Part shown: piece after piece, positions 42,760 to 51,500 of the stretch
Layout: each line of letters begins with the position of its first letter
Position numbering within the stretch: position 1 is the stretch's first letter
Assembly: GCA_020632665.1 (NCBI GenBank)
Contig: JACKFC010000008.1
Coordinates: 62,001-126,000 of the forward strand
Direction: 5' to 3'
Source: Deltaproteobacteria bacterium
GTDB lineage: Bacteria; Myxococcota_A; UBA9042
DNA: 64,000 nt
The notes under the pieces: generated by a model
What the model was told of the DNA's origin: nothing
Seen by the model: the letters and a program-made list of their open reading frames with translations, nothing else
The model's database searches: none
Program-made: the position numbers and the translations under genes

Positions 42760-44130
42760 TCAGCGCTGCAGCGCGCCCTCGATCTCGGCGACGGCCTGGG
42801 CCACGGTCGCGTCGCTGGCGATCCACTCGGCGACCCGACGGCAGGCGTTGATGGCCGTGGTGTGGTCGCGTCCGCCGAAGAGGCGGCCCAGCTCGGGATA
42901 GGACGTCTCGTTGTGCTTGCGCACCAGGTACATCGCGACCATCCGCGCTGTCGTGACGATGCGCTGGCGGCGGTTGCCTTTGAGGTCCTGGATCTTGACG
43001 CCGTAGTGGCGTGCCGTGGCGCGCTGCACGGCTTCGGCGTCGAAGCGGTACGAGGGCGCGTCGGCCAATGGGCCGAGGATGGAGCGGGCCATCTCGAGGT
43101 CGATCTCGCCGCCGATGAAGCGCTGGTGCGCCTCGAGCTTGATGACCGCGCCTTCGAGCTCGCGCGCCGAGCTGCGCAGCCGTTGGCAGAGGTAATCGGC
43201 GACCTCGTGCGGCAGCCGCAGGCCGCGCTCTTGCGCCTTGCGGTGCAGCAGCGCGAGGCGCAGCGACTCGTCGGGCGGGGTGATCTCGGCGATGACGCCC
43301 CAATCGAAGCGGCTGCGCAGGCGATCGTCGAACGACTCGAGCAGGCTCGGGGCGCGATCGCTGGTCAGCACGATATGCTTACCAGCCTGCTGCAGCGCGT
43401 TGAAGGTATGGAAGAATTCGACCTGCGTCTGGGTCTTGTTCTGCAGGAACTGGACGTCGTCGACCAGCAGCACGTCGACCGCACGGTAGCGATCGCGGAT
43501 CGCGGCCATCCGCGTCGTGCTGCGCTGACTACGCAACGCGGCGACGACGTCGTCGATGAAGACCGCCGCCGGGACGTAGCGCACCCGGGCGCCCGGGCGC
43601 AGCCGCGTCATCTCCAGGCCGATCGCGTGCAGCAGGTGGGTCTTGCCGTTGCCGACGCCGCCGTGGATGAAGAGCGGGTTGAAGGTGGCGCGGTCGGCGT
43701 GGGCGACCGCCTGCGCAGTGCCGTGGGCGAGCCGGTTGGCGTCGCCGACGACGAAACGATCGAAGGTCAGCGAGGGCAGCAGAGACGGTCCGATCGCGGC
43801 ACGATCAGCGGCGATCGCCGGAGTCTCCGGTGCGCTCGCGCCGAAGAGCTCGAATTGGTCGCGCGGGCCATCGGCGGGGCGCTCGACCACGAATTCGATC
43901 GCGGCACCGACGGCGCCGACGCGATCGATCGCGGCCAAGATCTGCTCGCCGTGGTGGGAGACGACGTGGTCCTTGAAGCGCTGGTCGGGAACGGCGAGCC
44001 GGAGGCTCTCGCGGGTACCCTCGAGGAAGCGGATCGGCGCGATCCACGCATCGAAGGCGGCGCGCTCGGTGGTCGAGCGCAGCGCGTCGGTCGCCTTGGT
44101 CCAGATCTCCAACATCAGCGCGACAACCAT
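42760..44130 (-). CDS. dnaA: Chromosomal replication initiator protein DnaA
   Basis: 456 aa with ATG 44130; ATGs at 44181 and 44115 are also possible and none has a strong ribosome binding site. Domain I begins MLEIWTKATDALRSTTERAAFDAWI. The AAA domain III has Walker A HGGVGNGKTHLLHAIG, Walker B VDVLLVDDVQFLQNKT and SRFDWGVIAEITPPDESLR. Domain IV has the DNA-binding signature PELGRLFGGRDHTTAINACRRV. It binds DnaA boxes and opens the origin. It is transcribed away from rpmH, towards dnaN. Confidence 0.96.
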   Translation of the reverse strand: MVVALMLEIWTKATDALRSTTERAAFDAWIAPIRFLEGTRESLRLAVPDQRFKDHVVSHHGEQILAAIDRVGAVGAAIEFVVERPADGPRDQFELFGASAPETPAIAADRAAIGPSLLPSLTFDRFVVGDANRLAHGTAQAVAHADRATFNPLFIHGGVGNGKTHLLHAIGLEMTRLRPGARVRYVPAAVFIDDVVAALRSQRSTTRMAAIRDRYRAVDVLLVDDVQFLQNKTQTQVEFFHTFNALQQAGKHIVLTSDRAPSLLESFDDRLRSRFDWGVIAEITPPDESLRLALLHRKAQERGLRLPHEVADYLCQRLRSSARELEGAVIKLEAHQRFIGGEIDLEMARSILGPLADAPSYRFDAEAVQRATARHYGVKIQDLKGNRRQRIVTTARMVAMYLVRKHNETSYPELGRLFGGRDHTTAINACRRVAEWIASDATVAQAVAEIEGALQR

Positions 44131-44344
44131 CCTCTGCAGGCCTGCTCCGAAGCCCGCTCCGCAACCCTGCGAAATCACCATAAACGCAAGACTGAGCCAC
44201 TGCGCCTGCGCCGACTCGCGTCCTACTCCCCCGGTCCTAGCGGAGCGCTCGGCGGTGCGCAAGCACCCTCGGACCAACTTGTGCGTAACCCCCCGACCCT
44301 TGGTCGACGAAAGTTCGGATCGGGCCTCGATCCCGCGATCCCGG

Positions 44345-44400
44345 TTGACAGTCCTAGGGGGGTATGGCTAGCTAACTGCGCTTTTCCCGGGGGGAAAAGC
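44345..44400 (+). promoter_or_regulatory. Promoter and leader hairpin of the rpmH operon
   Basis: In the 384-bp gap between dnaA and rpmH, TTGACA (44345-44350) and TAGCTA (44369-44374) are spaced by 18 bp, a strong sigma70-type pair facing rpmH. Just downstream, GCTTTTCCC (44380-44388) and GGGAAAAGC (44392-44400) form a 9-bp hairpin with a GGG loop, which would lie at the very start of the transcript and may stabilise or attenuate it. The dnaA promoter should lie in the same gap in the other direction but I could not identify it. No gene is seen in this gap. Confidence 0.6.
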
Positions 44401-44514
44401 CGGATCAGGCCAGTCAACTAGCCAAGATCACGATAGGTTCAGGATCGACCAGCGGGTCCTCCCGCTGGCGTGTGCCGTTCACCCTCTCGCGGTGGGCGGC
44501 GGCAGGGTCGAGCA

Positions 44515-44667
44515 GTGAAGAAGGGTCTTTCTACGCCGAGTCGCACGTCGCGTCGTCGCACCCATGGTTTCCGCAAGCGCATGGCCACCGCCAACGGCCG
44601 CAAGGTCATCTCGGCGCGCCGCGCTCGCGGCCGCAAGCGCCTCGCCGCGGTCACCCCGAGCAAGTAG
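44515..44667 (+). CDS. rpmH: 50S ribosomal protein L34
   Basis: 50 aa from GTG 44515 with GGCAGGG upstream. The C-terminal part is highly typical of L34 (RRRTHGFRKRMATANGRKV followed by ISARRARGRKRLA). The N-terminus is atypical: VKKGLSTPSRTSRRRTHGF where most bacteria have MKRTYQPSxxKRxRxHGF, so the YQPS motif is displaced and a few residues are added. L34 binds 23S rRNA in the large subunit. It is followed 2 bp later by rnpA, the classical origin-side arrangement. Confidence 0.95.
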   Translation: MKKGLSTPSRTSRRRTHGFRKRMATANGRKVISARRARGRKRLAAVTPSK

Positions 44668-44669
44668 CG

Positions 44670-45035
44670 ATGACACCGCGCGGTCGGCTGCATCGCAGCG
44701 ATCGCGTGCTGTTGCGCCGCGACTTCGAGCAGATCCTCCGTCGCGGCCGTCGCCGCCGCGGAGATCACCTCGGCATCGCGGTGTTGCGTCGTGAAGACGA
44801 CACGCGGCGCATCGGGCTCGCGGTGAGCCGGGGCTGTGGTCATTCACCCGCCCGGGCTCGGATGCGGCGCTTGTTGCGTGAGGCGTTCCGGGCGCTGCGA
44901 GCCGACTGGCCGGGGATCGATCTGGTGGTGACGTGTGGACGGCCTTGGCCGGATGCCCACCTGCCGGAGGTCGCCGCCGAGCTCGAGCGGTTGGTCGCGG
45001 GATCGCTGGCCCGACGTGGTCGGCGGGATGGCTGA
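44670..45035 (+). CDS. rnpA: Ribonuclease P protein component
   Basis: 121 aa. ATG 44670 lies 2 bp after the rpmH stop. The fold is recognisable from GRLHRSDRVLLRRDFEQILRRG and the RNA-binding helix RRIGLAVSRGCGHSPARARMRRLLREAFR, which corresponds to the usual GLAVSRKVGNAVVRNRIKR motif with several changes. It is the basic cofactor of the RNase P RNA, improving pre-tRNA leader recognition. Its end overlaps yidD by 8 bp. Confidence 0.92.
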   Translation: MTPRGRLHRSDRVLLRRDFEQILRRGRRRRGDHLGIAVLRREDDTRRIGLAVSRGCGHSPARARMRRLLREAFRALRADWPGIDLVVTCGRPWPDAHLPEVAAELERLVAGSLARRGRRDG

Positions 45036-45345
45036 ACAGCCGCTGGCGCTCGCGCCGGGCCGTCGACCGATCGCGTGGCTGCTCGACCGTCTGGTCGCGG
45101 GCTACCAGCGCGCGATCTCACCGTTGCTCCCGCCGAGTTGTCGCTTCGAGCCGAGCTGCTCGCGGTACGCGCGGCAGGCGCTGGCACGGCACCGGCTGCC
45201 GCGCGCGTTGTGGCTGATCGGACATCGGTTGGCGCGTTGCCAGCCGCTCTGCCCCGGTGGTCACGACCCCGTCCCTCCCGGCCCGTGGGATCCCCCCGCT
45301 GCCCTGCACCCGGAGCCCGGAAAGCATGCTCAGAACGCCTCCTAA
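45028..45345 (+). CDS. yidD: Membrane protein insertion efficiency factor YidD
   Basis: 105 aa. ATG 45028 overlaps the end of rnpA, and the stop lies 20 bp inside yidC. The family core is intact: WLLDRLVAGYQRAISPLLPPSCRFEPSCSRYARQAL region, followed by RHRLPRALWLIGHRLARCQPLCPGG, with the three conserved Cys residues. YidD sits on the inner face of the cytoplasmic membrane and helps YidC-dependent insertion. Gene order rpmH-rnpA-yidD-yidC is standard. Confidence 0.94.
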   Translation: MAEQPLALAPGRRPIAWLLDRLVAGYQRAISPLLPPSCRFEPSCSRYARQALARHRLPRALWLIGHRLARCQPLCPGGHDPVPPGPWDPPAALHPEPGKHAQNAS

Positions 45346-47113
45346 GAGCCTCCTCGCGCTCGCCCTGCTGACCCTGACGGTCGGTGCGTCGTCGATCGCG
45401 CTCGCCAACCCGGGCTGTCGTCCGGGCACGACTGCTGCGGTGGTCGAGACGGCCGTGGCGCGCTGGGGGATCTCCCCCTGCGGCGGCGGCGCGGAGTCGA
45501 TCCGCCTGCTCGGCGCGCAATTCGACATGCCGGAGGCCCGCCCGCCGTCCGGGGCCCTGCCTGGTTGGGCCAGCGAGAAGTGGTCGATCGGCGCGCTGCA
45601 GCTGGTCGGCACCTGGGACGCGAAATGGGATCCCTTCCGCGATCGCCTGCTTGCGGACGCCGTCGGCCCGCTCGAGGTCTCGGTCGGTCTGCCGGGCGAG
45701 GCGAGCCGCACCCGGCGCAGCTTCGCCGATCTCGACGCGATGATGGAGGCCTTGCCGCGCTGGGGCACGATCGCCGGCGGCGACGGCATCACGCTGGTGT
45801 GGCCGGATCCGGAGCGCGTGAGCAGCCCGATTTACGTGCAGAAGCGGATTCGTCACGACGCCGAGCGCCCATCGCTGCTGGCCGTCGACCTCACCGTCTT
45901 CTGGCGCGGCGAGAAGCCCCTGACGATCGCGCTCGAGACGGTCGTCTCGACCTACCGCGACCCCAGCACCGGCGACGGCGGCCTGCTCTCTTCGCTCTCG
46001 GGACCGCCCGATATCCCCGGCGCCGGGCTCTACGCCGGTGGCGAGTGGATCCACCACGACGCCAACGCACTCGACGAATTCCTCGGTGACGCCGAGGCCG
46101 ATCCCGCCGAGACCAGCGTGCAGGGCGTGCCGAGCTGGATCGAGACCGACTCGCGCTACTTCCTGCTGGCGCTGCTGCCGGGCGAGGGCTGGGGCGAGAA
46201 GGCGTCGGCCCGCGTCTACGCCGTCGGCAACGGCGTGCTCGAAGCCGCGATGCGCAGCGCTCCGCTGAGCCTCGCCGGTGGTGCGGCCGCTTGCCTGCCT
46301 GCGAGCTTCGCCGCCAAGGTGCAGGCCAAGGCATGCCCCGAGGGCGACGCAGCGCCGGCTGGATCTGCCCGGGTCGCGATGCACTACTTCGCCGGGCCGA
46401 AGGAGATCGACCTGCTGCGCAGCGTCGGCAGCGACCTCGACCAGAGCATCGATTTCGGCTGGTTCGGCGCGATCGCGCGGCCGCTGCTCTTCGTGCTCAA
46501 GGTGGCGCACGGCTTCACCGGCAGCTGGCCGATCGCGATCCTGATCTTGACGATCTTGGTCAAGGCGCTGCTCTGGCCGATCATGGGCAAGAGCATGAAG
46601 AGCATGCGGAAGATGTCCGCGCTCAAGCCCGAGCTCGACAAGATCAAGGAAGAGCTGACCGCCGAGGCGAAGAAGCGCGGCGAGACCACGCCCGACCCGG
46701 CGGAGTTGAACCGCCGCACCTTCGCGCTCTACCAACAGCACGGCGTCAACCCGCTCGGTGGCTGCTTGCCGATGTTCCTGCAGATGCCGGTCTACATCGC
46801 GCTCTACCGGACGATCTACTCTTCGGTCGAGCTCTTCAACCAGCCGCTCTTCGGCTGGATCGGCGACCTGACCCGGCACGATCCCTTCTACGTCTTGCCG
46901 ATCGTGCTCGCCGTGCTGATGTTCGCGCAGCAGCGCTTCGCCCCGATGACCACGACGACCGACGACGCCCAGCGCAAGATGATGATGTACTTCATGCCGG
47001 CGATCTTCGGCCTGATGATGATGAGCCTGCCCTCGGGCCTGACGCTCTACATCTTGACCAATACGGTGCTCTCGATGATTCAGACCTTCTGGTTGCAGCG
47101 CAAAGAGGCGTAG
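45326..47113 (+). CDS. yidC: Membrane protein insertase YidC
   Basis: 595 aa. ATG 45326 has GGAG about 10 nt upstream. N-terminal hydrophobic segment (SLLALALLTLTVGASSIALA), then a large periplasmic domain (about residues 30-365) typical of Gram-negative YidC but quite divergent and with extra Cys residues (PGCRPG, SPCGGG, AACLPA, KACPEG). The C-terminal insertase core is well conserved: FTGSWPIAILILTILVKALLWPIMGKSMKSM, then LYQQHGVNPLGGCLPMFLQMPVYIALY, and MPAIFGLMMMSLPSGLTLYILTN. It inserts inner-membrane proteins alone or with Sec. N-terminal Pro/Gly changes are noted but the frame is intact. Confidence 0.95.
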   Translation: MLRTPPKSLLALALLTLTVGASSIALANPGCRPGTTAAVVETAVARWGISPCGGGAESIRLLGAQFDMPEARPPSGALPGWASEKWSIGALQLVGTWDAKWDPFRDRLLADAVGPLEVSVGLPGEASRTRRSFADLDAMMEALPRWGTIAGGDGITLVWPDPERVSSPIYVQKRIRHDAERPSLLAVDLTVFWRGEKPLTIALETVVSTYRDPSTGDGGLLSSLSGPPDIPGAGLYAGGEWIHHDANALDEFLGDAEADPAETSVQGVPSWIETDSRYFLLALLPGEGWGEKASARVYAVGNGVLEAAMRSAPLSLAGGAAACLPASFAAKVQAKACPEGDAAPAGSARVAMHYFAGPKEIDLLRSVGSDLDQSIDFGWFGAIARPLLFVLKVAHGFTGSWPIAILILTILVKALLWPIMGKSMKSMRKMSALKPELDKIKEELTAEAKKRGETTPDPAELNRRTFALYQQHGVNPLGGCLPMFLQMPVYIALYRTIYSSVELFNQPLFGWIGDLTRHDPFYVLPIVLAVLMFAQQRFAPMTTTTDDAQRKMMMYFMPAIFGLMMMSLPSGLTLYILTNTVLSMIQTFWLQRKEA

Positions 47114-47167
47114 CCCACAGCCGCACCAGCCCGGATGCAAGCGGGCTCGGACCCGCAGAGGACCTCC

Positions 47168-47749
47168 ATGACCGAATCAGTCAACGTCGTGTCGGAAGAG
47201 CAACAGCAGCCCGAGGCCGCGGGCGCCGGCCCCGACAGCCTCGAGGCCCGCGCCGCGCTCGGTGCCGAGATCGCCAGCAACCTCTGCCAGATGATGGGTC
47301 TGCCCATCGACGCGGTACAGGGCTCGGTCGACGGCGACGCGATCGTGGTGCGCATCGACGGCGACCTCGGTGACGCCGAGAACCTCGACGGCCGCGCCTG
47401 GGAGTCGATGCAATTCCTGCTCAACAAGGCCGTGCATCGCTCGGGTGGTCGGCGCTGCCGGTTGCACCTGCGGGTCGAGGGCTTCCGCAGCCGCCGGCGC
47501 GATCCGCTCGACGCCGTGGCCATGGCGCTCGCCGACAAAGCCGCGAAGCTGCAGCGCGTGATCACGCTCGGTCCGCTCGACGACGAAGATCTCAAGGCCT
47601 GGTCGGGTTCGCTGCAGCGCCACCGCGGCACCAACCTCGGTCAGACCGGAAGCGACGAGGCGCGCCGTCTCGTGATCGCGCCCGAAGGCCACGAGGCCGA
47701 TGGTGGTGGCCGCAACCGTCGTCGCCGTCGTCGCAAGCGCCGCAACTAG
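47168..47749 (+). CDS. jag: Jag/KhpB-like RNA-binding protein with degenerate R3H part
   Basis: 193 aa. It follows yidC as Jag usually does. Residues about 30-150 resemble the KH and R3H regions: LGAEIASNLCQMMGLPIDA, IVVRIDGDLGDAENLDGRAWESMQFLLNKAVHR, RCRLHLRVEGFRSRRRDPLDAVAMALADKAA. The R3H signature (R-x3-H within ERRIIH) is not visible; the equivalent place reads PLDDEDLKAWSGSLQRHRG. A basic tail (GGGRNRRRRRRKRRN) may supply RNA binding instead. KhpB proteins regulate mRNA and cell-envelope processes. The convergent lipoprotein gene begins its stop 7 bp downstream. Confidence 0.8.
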   Translation: MTESVNVVSEEQQQPEAAGAGPDSLEARAALGAEIASNLCQMMGLPIDAVQGSVDGDAIVVRIDGDLGDAENLDGRAWESMQFLLNKAVHRSGGRRCRLHLRVEGFRSRRRDPLDAVAMALADKAAKLQRVITLGPLDDEDLKAWSGSLQRHRGTNLGQTGSDEARRLVIAPEGHEADGGGRNRRRRRRKRRN

Positions 47750-47756
47750 CGACGGG

Positions 47757-48260
47757 TCAGCGCTTGGTCTGCTCGTCGAGGTAGCGGGTCAACTGCTCGA
47801 CCAGCTTGGCCATATCGGCGCCGAACTTCTGGTCCGCTTCGCCCCAGGCCACCAGTGCAGCCTCGCGATCGCGGTCGTCCTTGGCCGCGCCGAGCCGATC
47901 GACGAGCTTGGTCGTCTGCTCGTTGTAGTCGCTCAGCACCTTCTTCAGCGTGGTGTGGATCTCCGCGAGCTGGGTGGTCCCTGGCGTCGGATGATCGCTC
48001 GCCAACTTCGAGAGTCGGGCCACCTCGGGCAGCAGATCGGTCTTGAACTTCGCCAGCATCTCCGAGGGCTCGGCGACGTGGAAGAGGTCGACACGAACGC
48101 GGTTCATCTTCGTCAGGCTGGGCTTGGCCTCCTCGAGGAAGCCCTTGTAGCCACGGATGGCCTCGAAATCGGGGCCGCCACAAGCGGGCAAAGCGAAGAG
48201 GAGGGTCGCGGCGAGTAGGCTGCGCAGCGCGAAGCGACGAGCGACGAGCGAACGGTGCAT
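47757..48260 (-). CDS. Helical lipoprotein of unknown function
   Basis: 167 aa. ATG 48260 starts a signal peptide with lipobox (LLAATLLFALPAC). The mature protein is almost entirely helical, with heptad-like stretches (AIRGYKGFLEEAKPSLTKMN, TTQLAEIHTTLKKVLSDYNEQTTKLVDRLG, FGADMAKLVEQLTRYLDEQ). No family recognised. It diverges from the pseudokinase gene across about 270 bp that should contain both promoters, and converges with jag. Confidence 0.75.
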   Translation of the reverse strand: MHRSLVARRFALRSLLAATLLFALPACGGPDFEAIRGYKGFLEEAKPSLTKMNRVRVDLFHVAEPSEMLAKFKTDLLPEVARLSKLASDHPTPGTTQLAEIHTTLKKVLSDYNEQTTKLVDRLGAAKDDRDREAALVAWGEADQKFGADMAKLVEQLTRYLDEQTKR

Positions 48261-48529
48261 TCTCTTGCAGTCTCCCGTTTGGCGTTGGAGCGCCCTGCGA
48301 CGCGCCGCGACTCTAGCCCAGCGTTTGCGACCTGTCGACTGCGCACCCCCCCGGCAGACCCTTGCGATCGTGTAAACGTCGGGACGATCTCGCCGCCACC
48401 GGCCAAGCAAGCCCTCGCGGCGGGTTGCCGCTGCCCCCCCGGCGATCTATCCTCGCCTCCCCAATTTCGCGCTTGGCCGGGGGCTCGCAACAGAGTCCCA
48501 CGCGGGTCGCGACCGATGGATGGCTGCAG

Positions 48530-51500
48530 ATGTCCCAGACTCGCATCGCTGACCGCTTTACCGTCATCAGCACCCTCGAAGAGGGCAAGCTCGGGACGCT
48601 CTACCAAGTCGACGACAACGGCACCCCCGCGCTGCTGTTGGTCCTCGACGCGGCGGCGACCCAGGATGACGCGACCCTCGAGGCGATCATCGCCGACAAC
48701 CGCGCCCTGGCATCGAGCCATGACGCGCTGCTGACCAACGCCTGGGGCATCGCCGGCGACCAGCGCTGGCTGCGCACCGAGGCGACCGGGGGGCGACTGC
48801 TCTCCGAGCACCTCGCGGCGCGCGCACGGGTCGGTCACGACGAGGTCCTGCGCCTGGGTCGGTCGCTCGGCAAGGCGCTCGAAGAAGCCGAGGCCCACGG
48901 CACCCGCCACCTCGACCTCGGCCCGCATCGCGTGCTGGTCGAAGGCGACGGCCTCTCCGGTGCGCCGCGGGTCTTCGGCTTCGGTTGGTGGCGCCTGCTC
49001 CCGGCGTGGGCCGGCAACGGCGACGACGCGTTCTATGGCGAGCCCGAGTTCATGCCCGCCGAGCTCTGTCGGGCGGAAGCGGCTGCCTCGACCTCGGACG
49101 TTTACTCCGCCGCGCTCGTGCTCTGGGCAACCGCGGCCGGCAAGCCGCCGTTCCGCTCGAGCCAGCCGCTGATGACGCTCAAGCGCCAAGCGATCGAGAA
49201 GCCGCTCCGGCTGGACCTGGTCAAGCCGACGCTCAAGGGCGTCAAGGAGATCGCTGCAGCGCTCGCGCCTGCCCTCGACAAGGCCCCGGAAGCCCGGCCG
49301 GTCGCCGCCGCCTTCCTCGGCGCGATCAGCGGGCTGGCCGAGAAATACGCGCCGGCGGTGCTGAGCGAAGAGCCCAGCGCGCCCGCCGGTCGTGCCGAGG
49401 CCTTCTCCGGCACGCTCGATCTCCCCAGCGCGGCACAGGTCGGCGCAGGCAATACGATGCAGCTCGGCAGCGCGACGGTCGCCGCTCTGCGCGCCGCGAT
49501 CGCAGACGTGCGAGACGGTGAAGGCGCCGGAGCCGACACCACGCTCAAGCTCTCTGCCGCCGAGGTCGCCGCAGCGCTCGGTGACCGCGAGCAGGCCGCC
49601 GGCGATCGCGCCACCGTCAAGACCGAGGCCGCGGACGATAAGGCCGCCGCCGAGAAGCAGGCCGCGGACGACAAGGCCGCCGCCGAGAAGGCTGCTGCCG
49701 ACAAGGCCGCCGCCGAGAAGCAGGCCGCGGACGACAAGGCCGCCGCCGAGAAGGCTGCTGCCGACAAGGCCGCCGCCGACAAGGCCGCCGCCGAGAAGCA
49801 GGCCGCGGATGACAAGGCCGCCGCCGAGAAGCAGGCCGCGGATGACAAGGCCGCCGCCGAGAAGGCTGCCGCCGAGAAGGCTGCTGCCGACAAGGCCGCC
49901 GCCGAGGAGAAGGCCGCTGCCGAGAAAGCCGCCGCCGAGAAGCGGGCCGCGGACGATAAGGCTGCCGCCGAAAAAGCCGCAGCCGCGCAGGCGACCGACG
50001 ATTCTGACAGTGACGACGACGGCGACGACGGCGACGATTCCGACGATTCCGACGATCGTCGTGGTCGCCGTGGCAAGCGCGGTCGCCGGCGCGGCAAGCG
50101 CGGTCGCGACAAGAACGACACTGCCGAGAGCAAGGCGGACGAGAAGAAGGCCGACGACAGCAAGGCCGTCGTCGCCGCCGCCGCCGACGCAAAGAAGGCG
50201 GACGAGAAGAAGGCCGACGATAGCAAGGCGGACGAGAAGAAGGCCGACGATAGCAAGGCCGCCCTCGCCGCCGACCAGAAGAAGGCCGACGAGAAGAAGG
50301 CCGACGAGAAGAAGGCCGACGAGAAGAAGGCCGGTGGCGGTGGCGCCCGCCCCGCGACCGGCAAGCTGCGCGTGGTCGCCGCCGAGAGCGCGTTCTTCAC
50401 CGCGGACAGCGGCACGCAGCCCGCGGTCAGCGACCCGGCGCTCGAGAGCCCTGCCCTGCCGGAGCAGAAAGCAGGCCGTGGCGTGTTGCTCGCCATCCTG
50501 GTGCTCGGCTTCTTGATGGTGGCCTCGATCGCCTGGATGTATCTCAATGCGCAGAAGGCGCCGGTGCGGGCCGAGCAGAAGCCAGTGGAGCCCGCTGCAG
50601 CCGAGCCCGAGGCGGCTCCGGCTCCGGCCGCGGCGGCAGCAGCGCCCGACGAGGGGCTGCAGCGCGTCAACGCGTTGGTCGAAGAGGGCAACAAGGCGCT
50701 CTCCTCCGGTGACGCGGCCACCGCGTTGGCCAAGGCCAAAGAGGCGCTCGCGCTGCGCGCGGGCCACCCGCCGGCCGCCATGCTCGAGCGAATGGCCGAG
50801 GCCGATCTGCAGAAGGCCGCCGCTGCCCAGGTACCCGATGCCGGTGTGGCCGGTGCCGCTGTCGACGCCAGCGAGCCGGCCGAAGCTGCCGCCGACGCTG
50901 CCGCCGGCGCCGCTGCCGCTGCGGAGGCCGCTGCCGCAGAGAAAGCTGCTGCCGACAAGGCCGCCGCCGAGGCTGCAGCTGCCGAGGCCGCTGCCGCAGA
51001 GAAGGCCGGAGCGGACAAGGCTGCCGCCGAGGCGGCCGCAGCGGACAAGGCTGCGGCTGACAAGGCTGCGGCTGACAAGGCTGCGGCTGACAAGGCTGCC
51101 GCCGACAAGGCTGCGGCTGACAAGGCTGCCGCTGACAAGGCTGCCGCTGACAAGGCTGCTGCGGACAAGGCTGCTGCGGACAAGGCTGCTGCGGACAAGG
51201 CTGCCGCCGACAAGGCTGCCGCTGACAAGGCTGCTGCGGCGAACAAGGCTGCTGCGGCGAACAAGGCTGCTGCAGCGAAAGCCGCCGCTGACAAGGCTGC
51301 TGCGGCGAACAAGGCTGCTGCAGCGAAGGCCGCCGCGGACAAGGCCGCTGCTTCCGCCAAGGCTGCTGCCGACAAGGCCGCTGCCGACAAGGCCGCTGCC
51401 GAGAAGGCCGCCGCTGCGAAGGCCGCCGCTGCGAAGGCTGCTGCGGACAAGGCTGCCGCGGCGAAGAAGCCGAGCGGGACGCAGAAGGTCAGCGCCAAGG

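Noticed and set aside
44131..44514. dnaA-rpmH gap as the replication origin
   Set aside because: I saw no clustered TCCACA-like sites there; the dnaA-dnaN gap has several, including a facing pair.
49620..51470. Long tandem repeats considered as a CRISPR array
   Set aside because: Units are contiguous 15-30 bp coding repeats without unique spacers, and they encode a regular helix within one gene.
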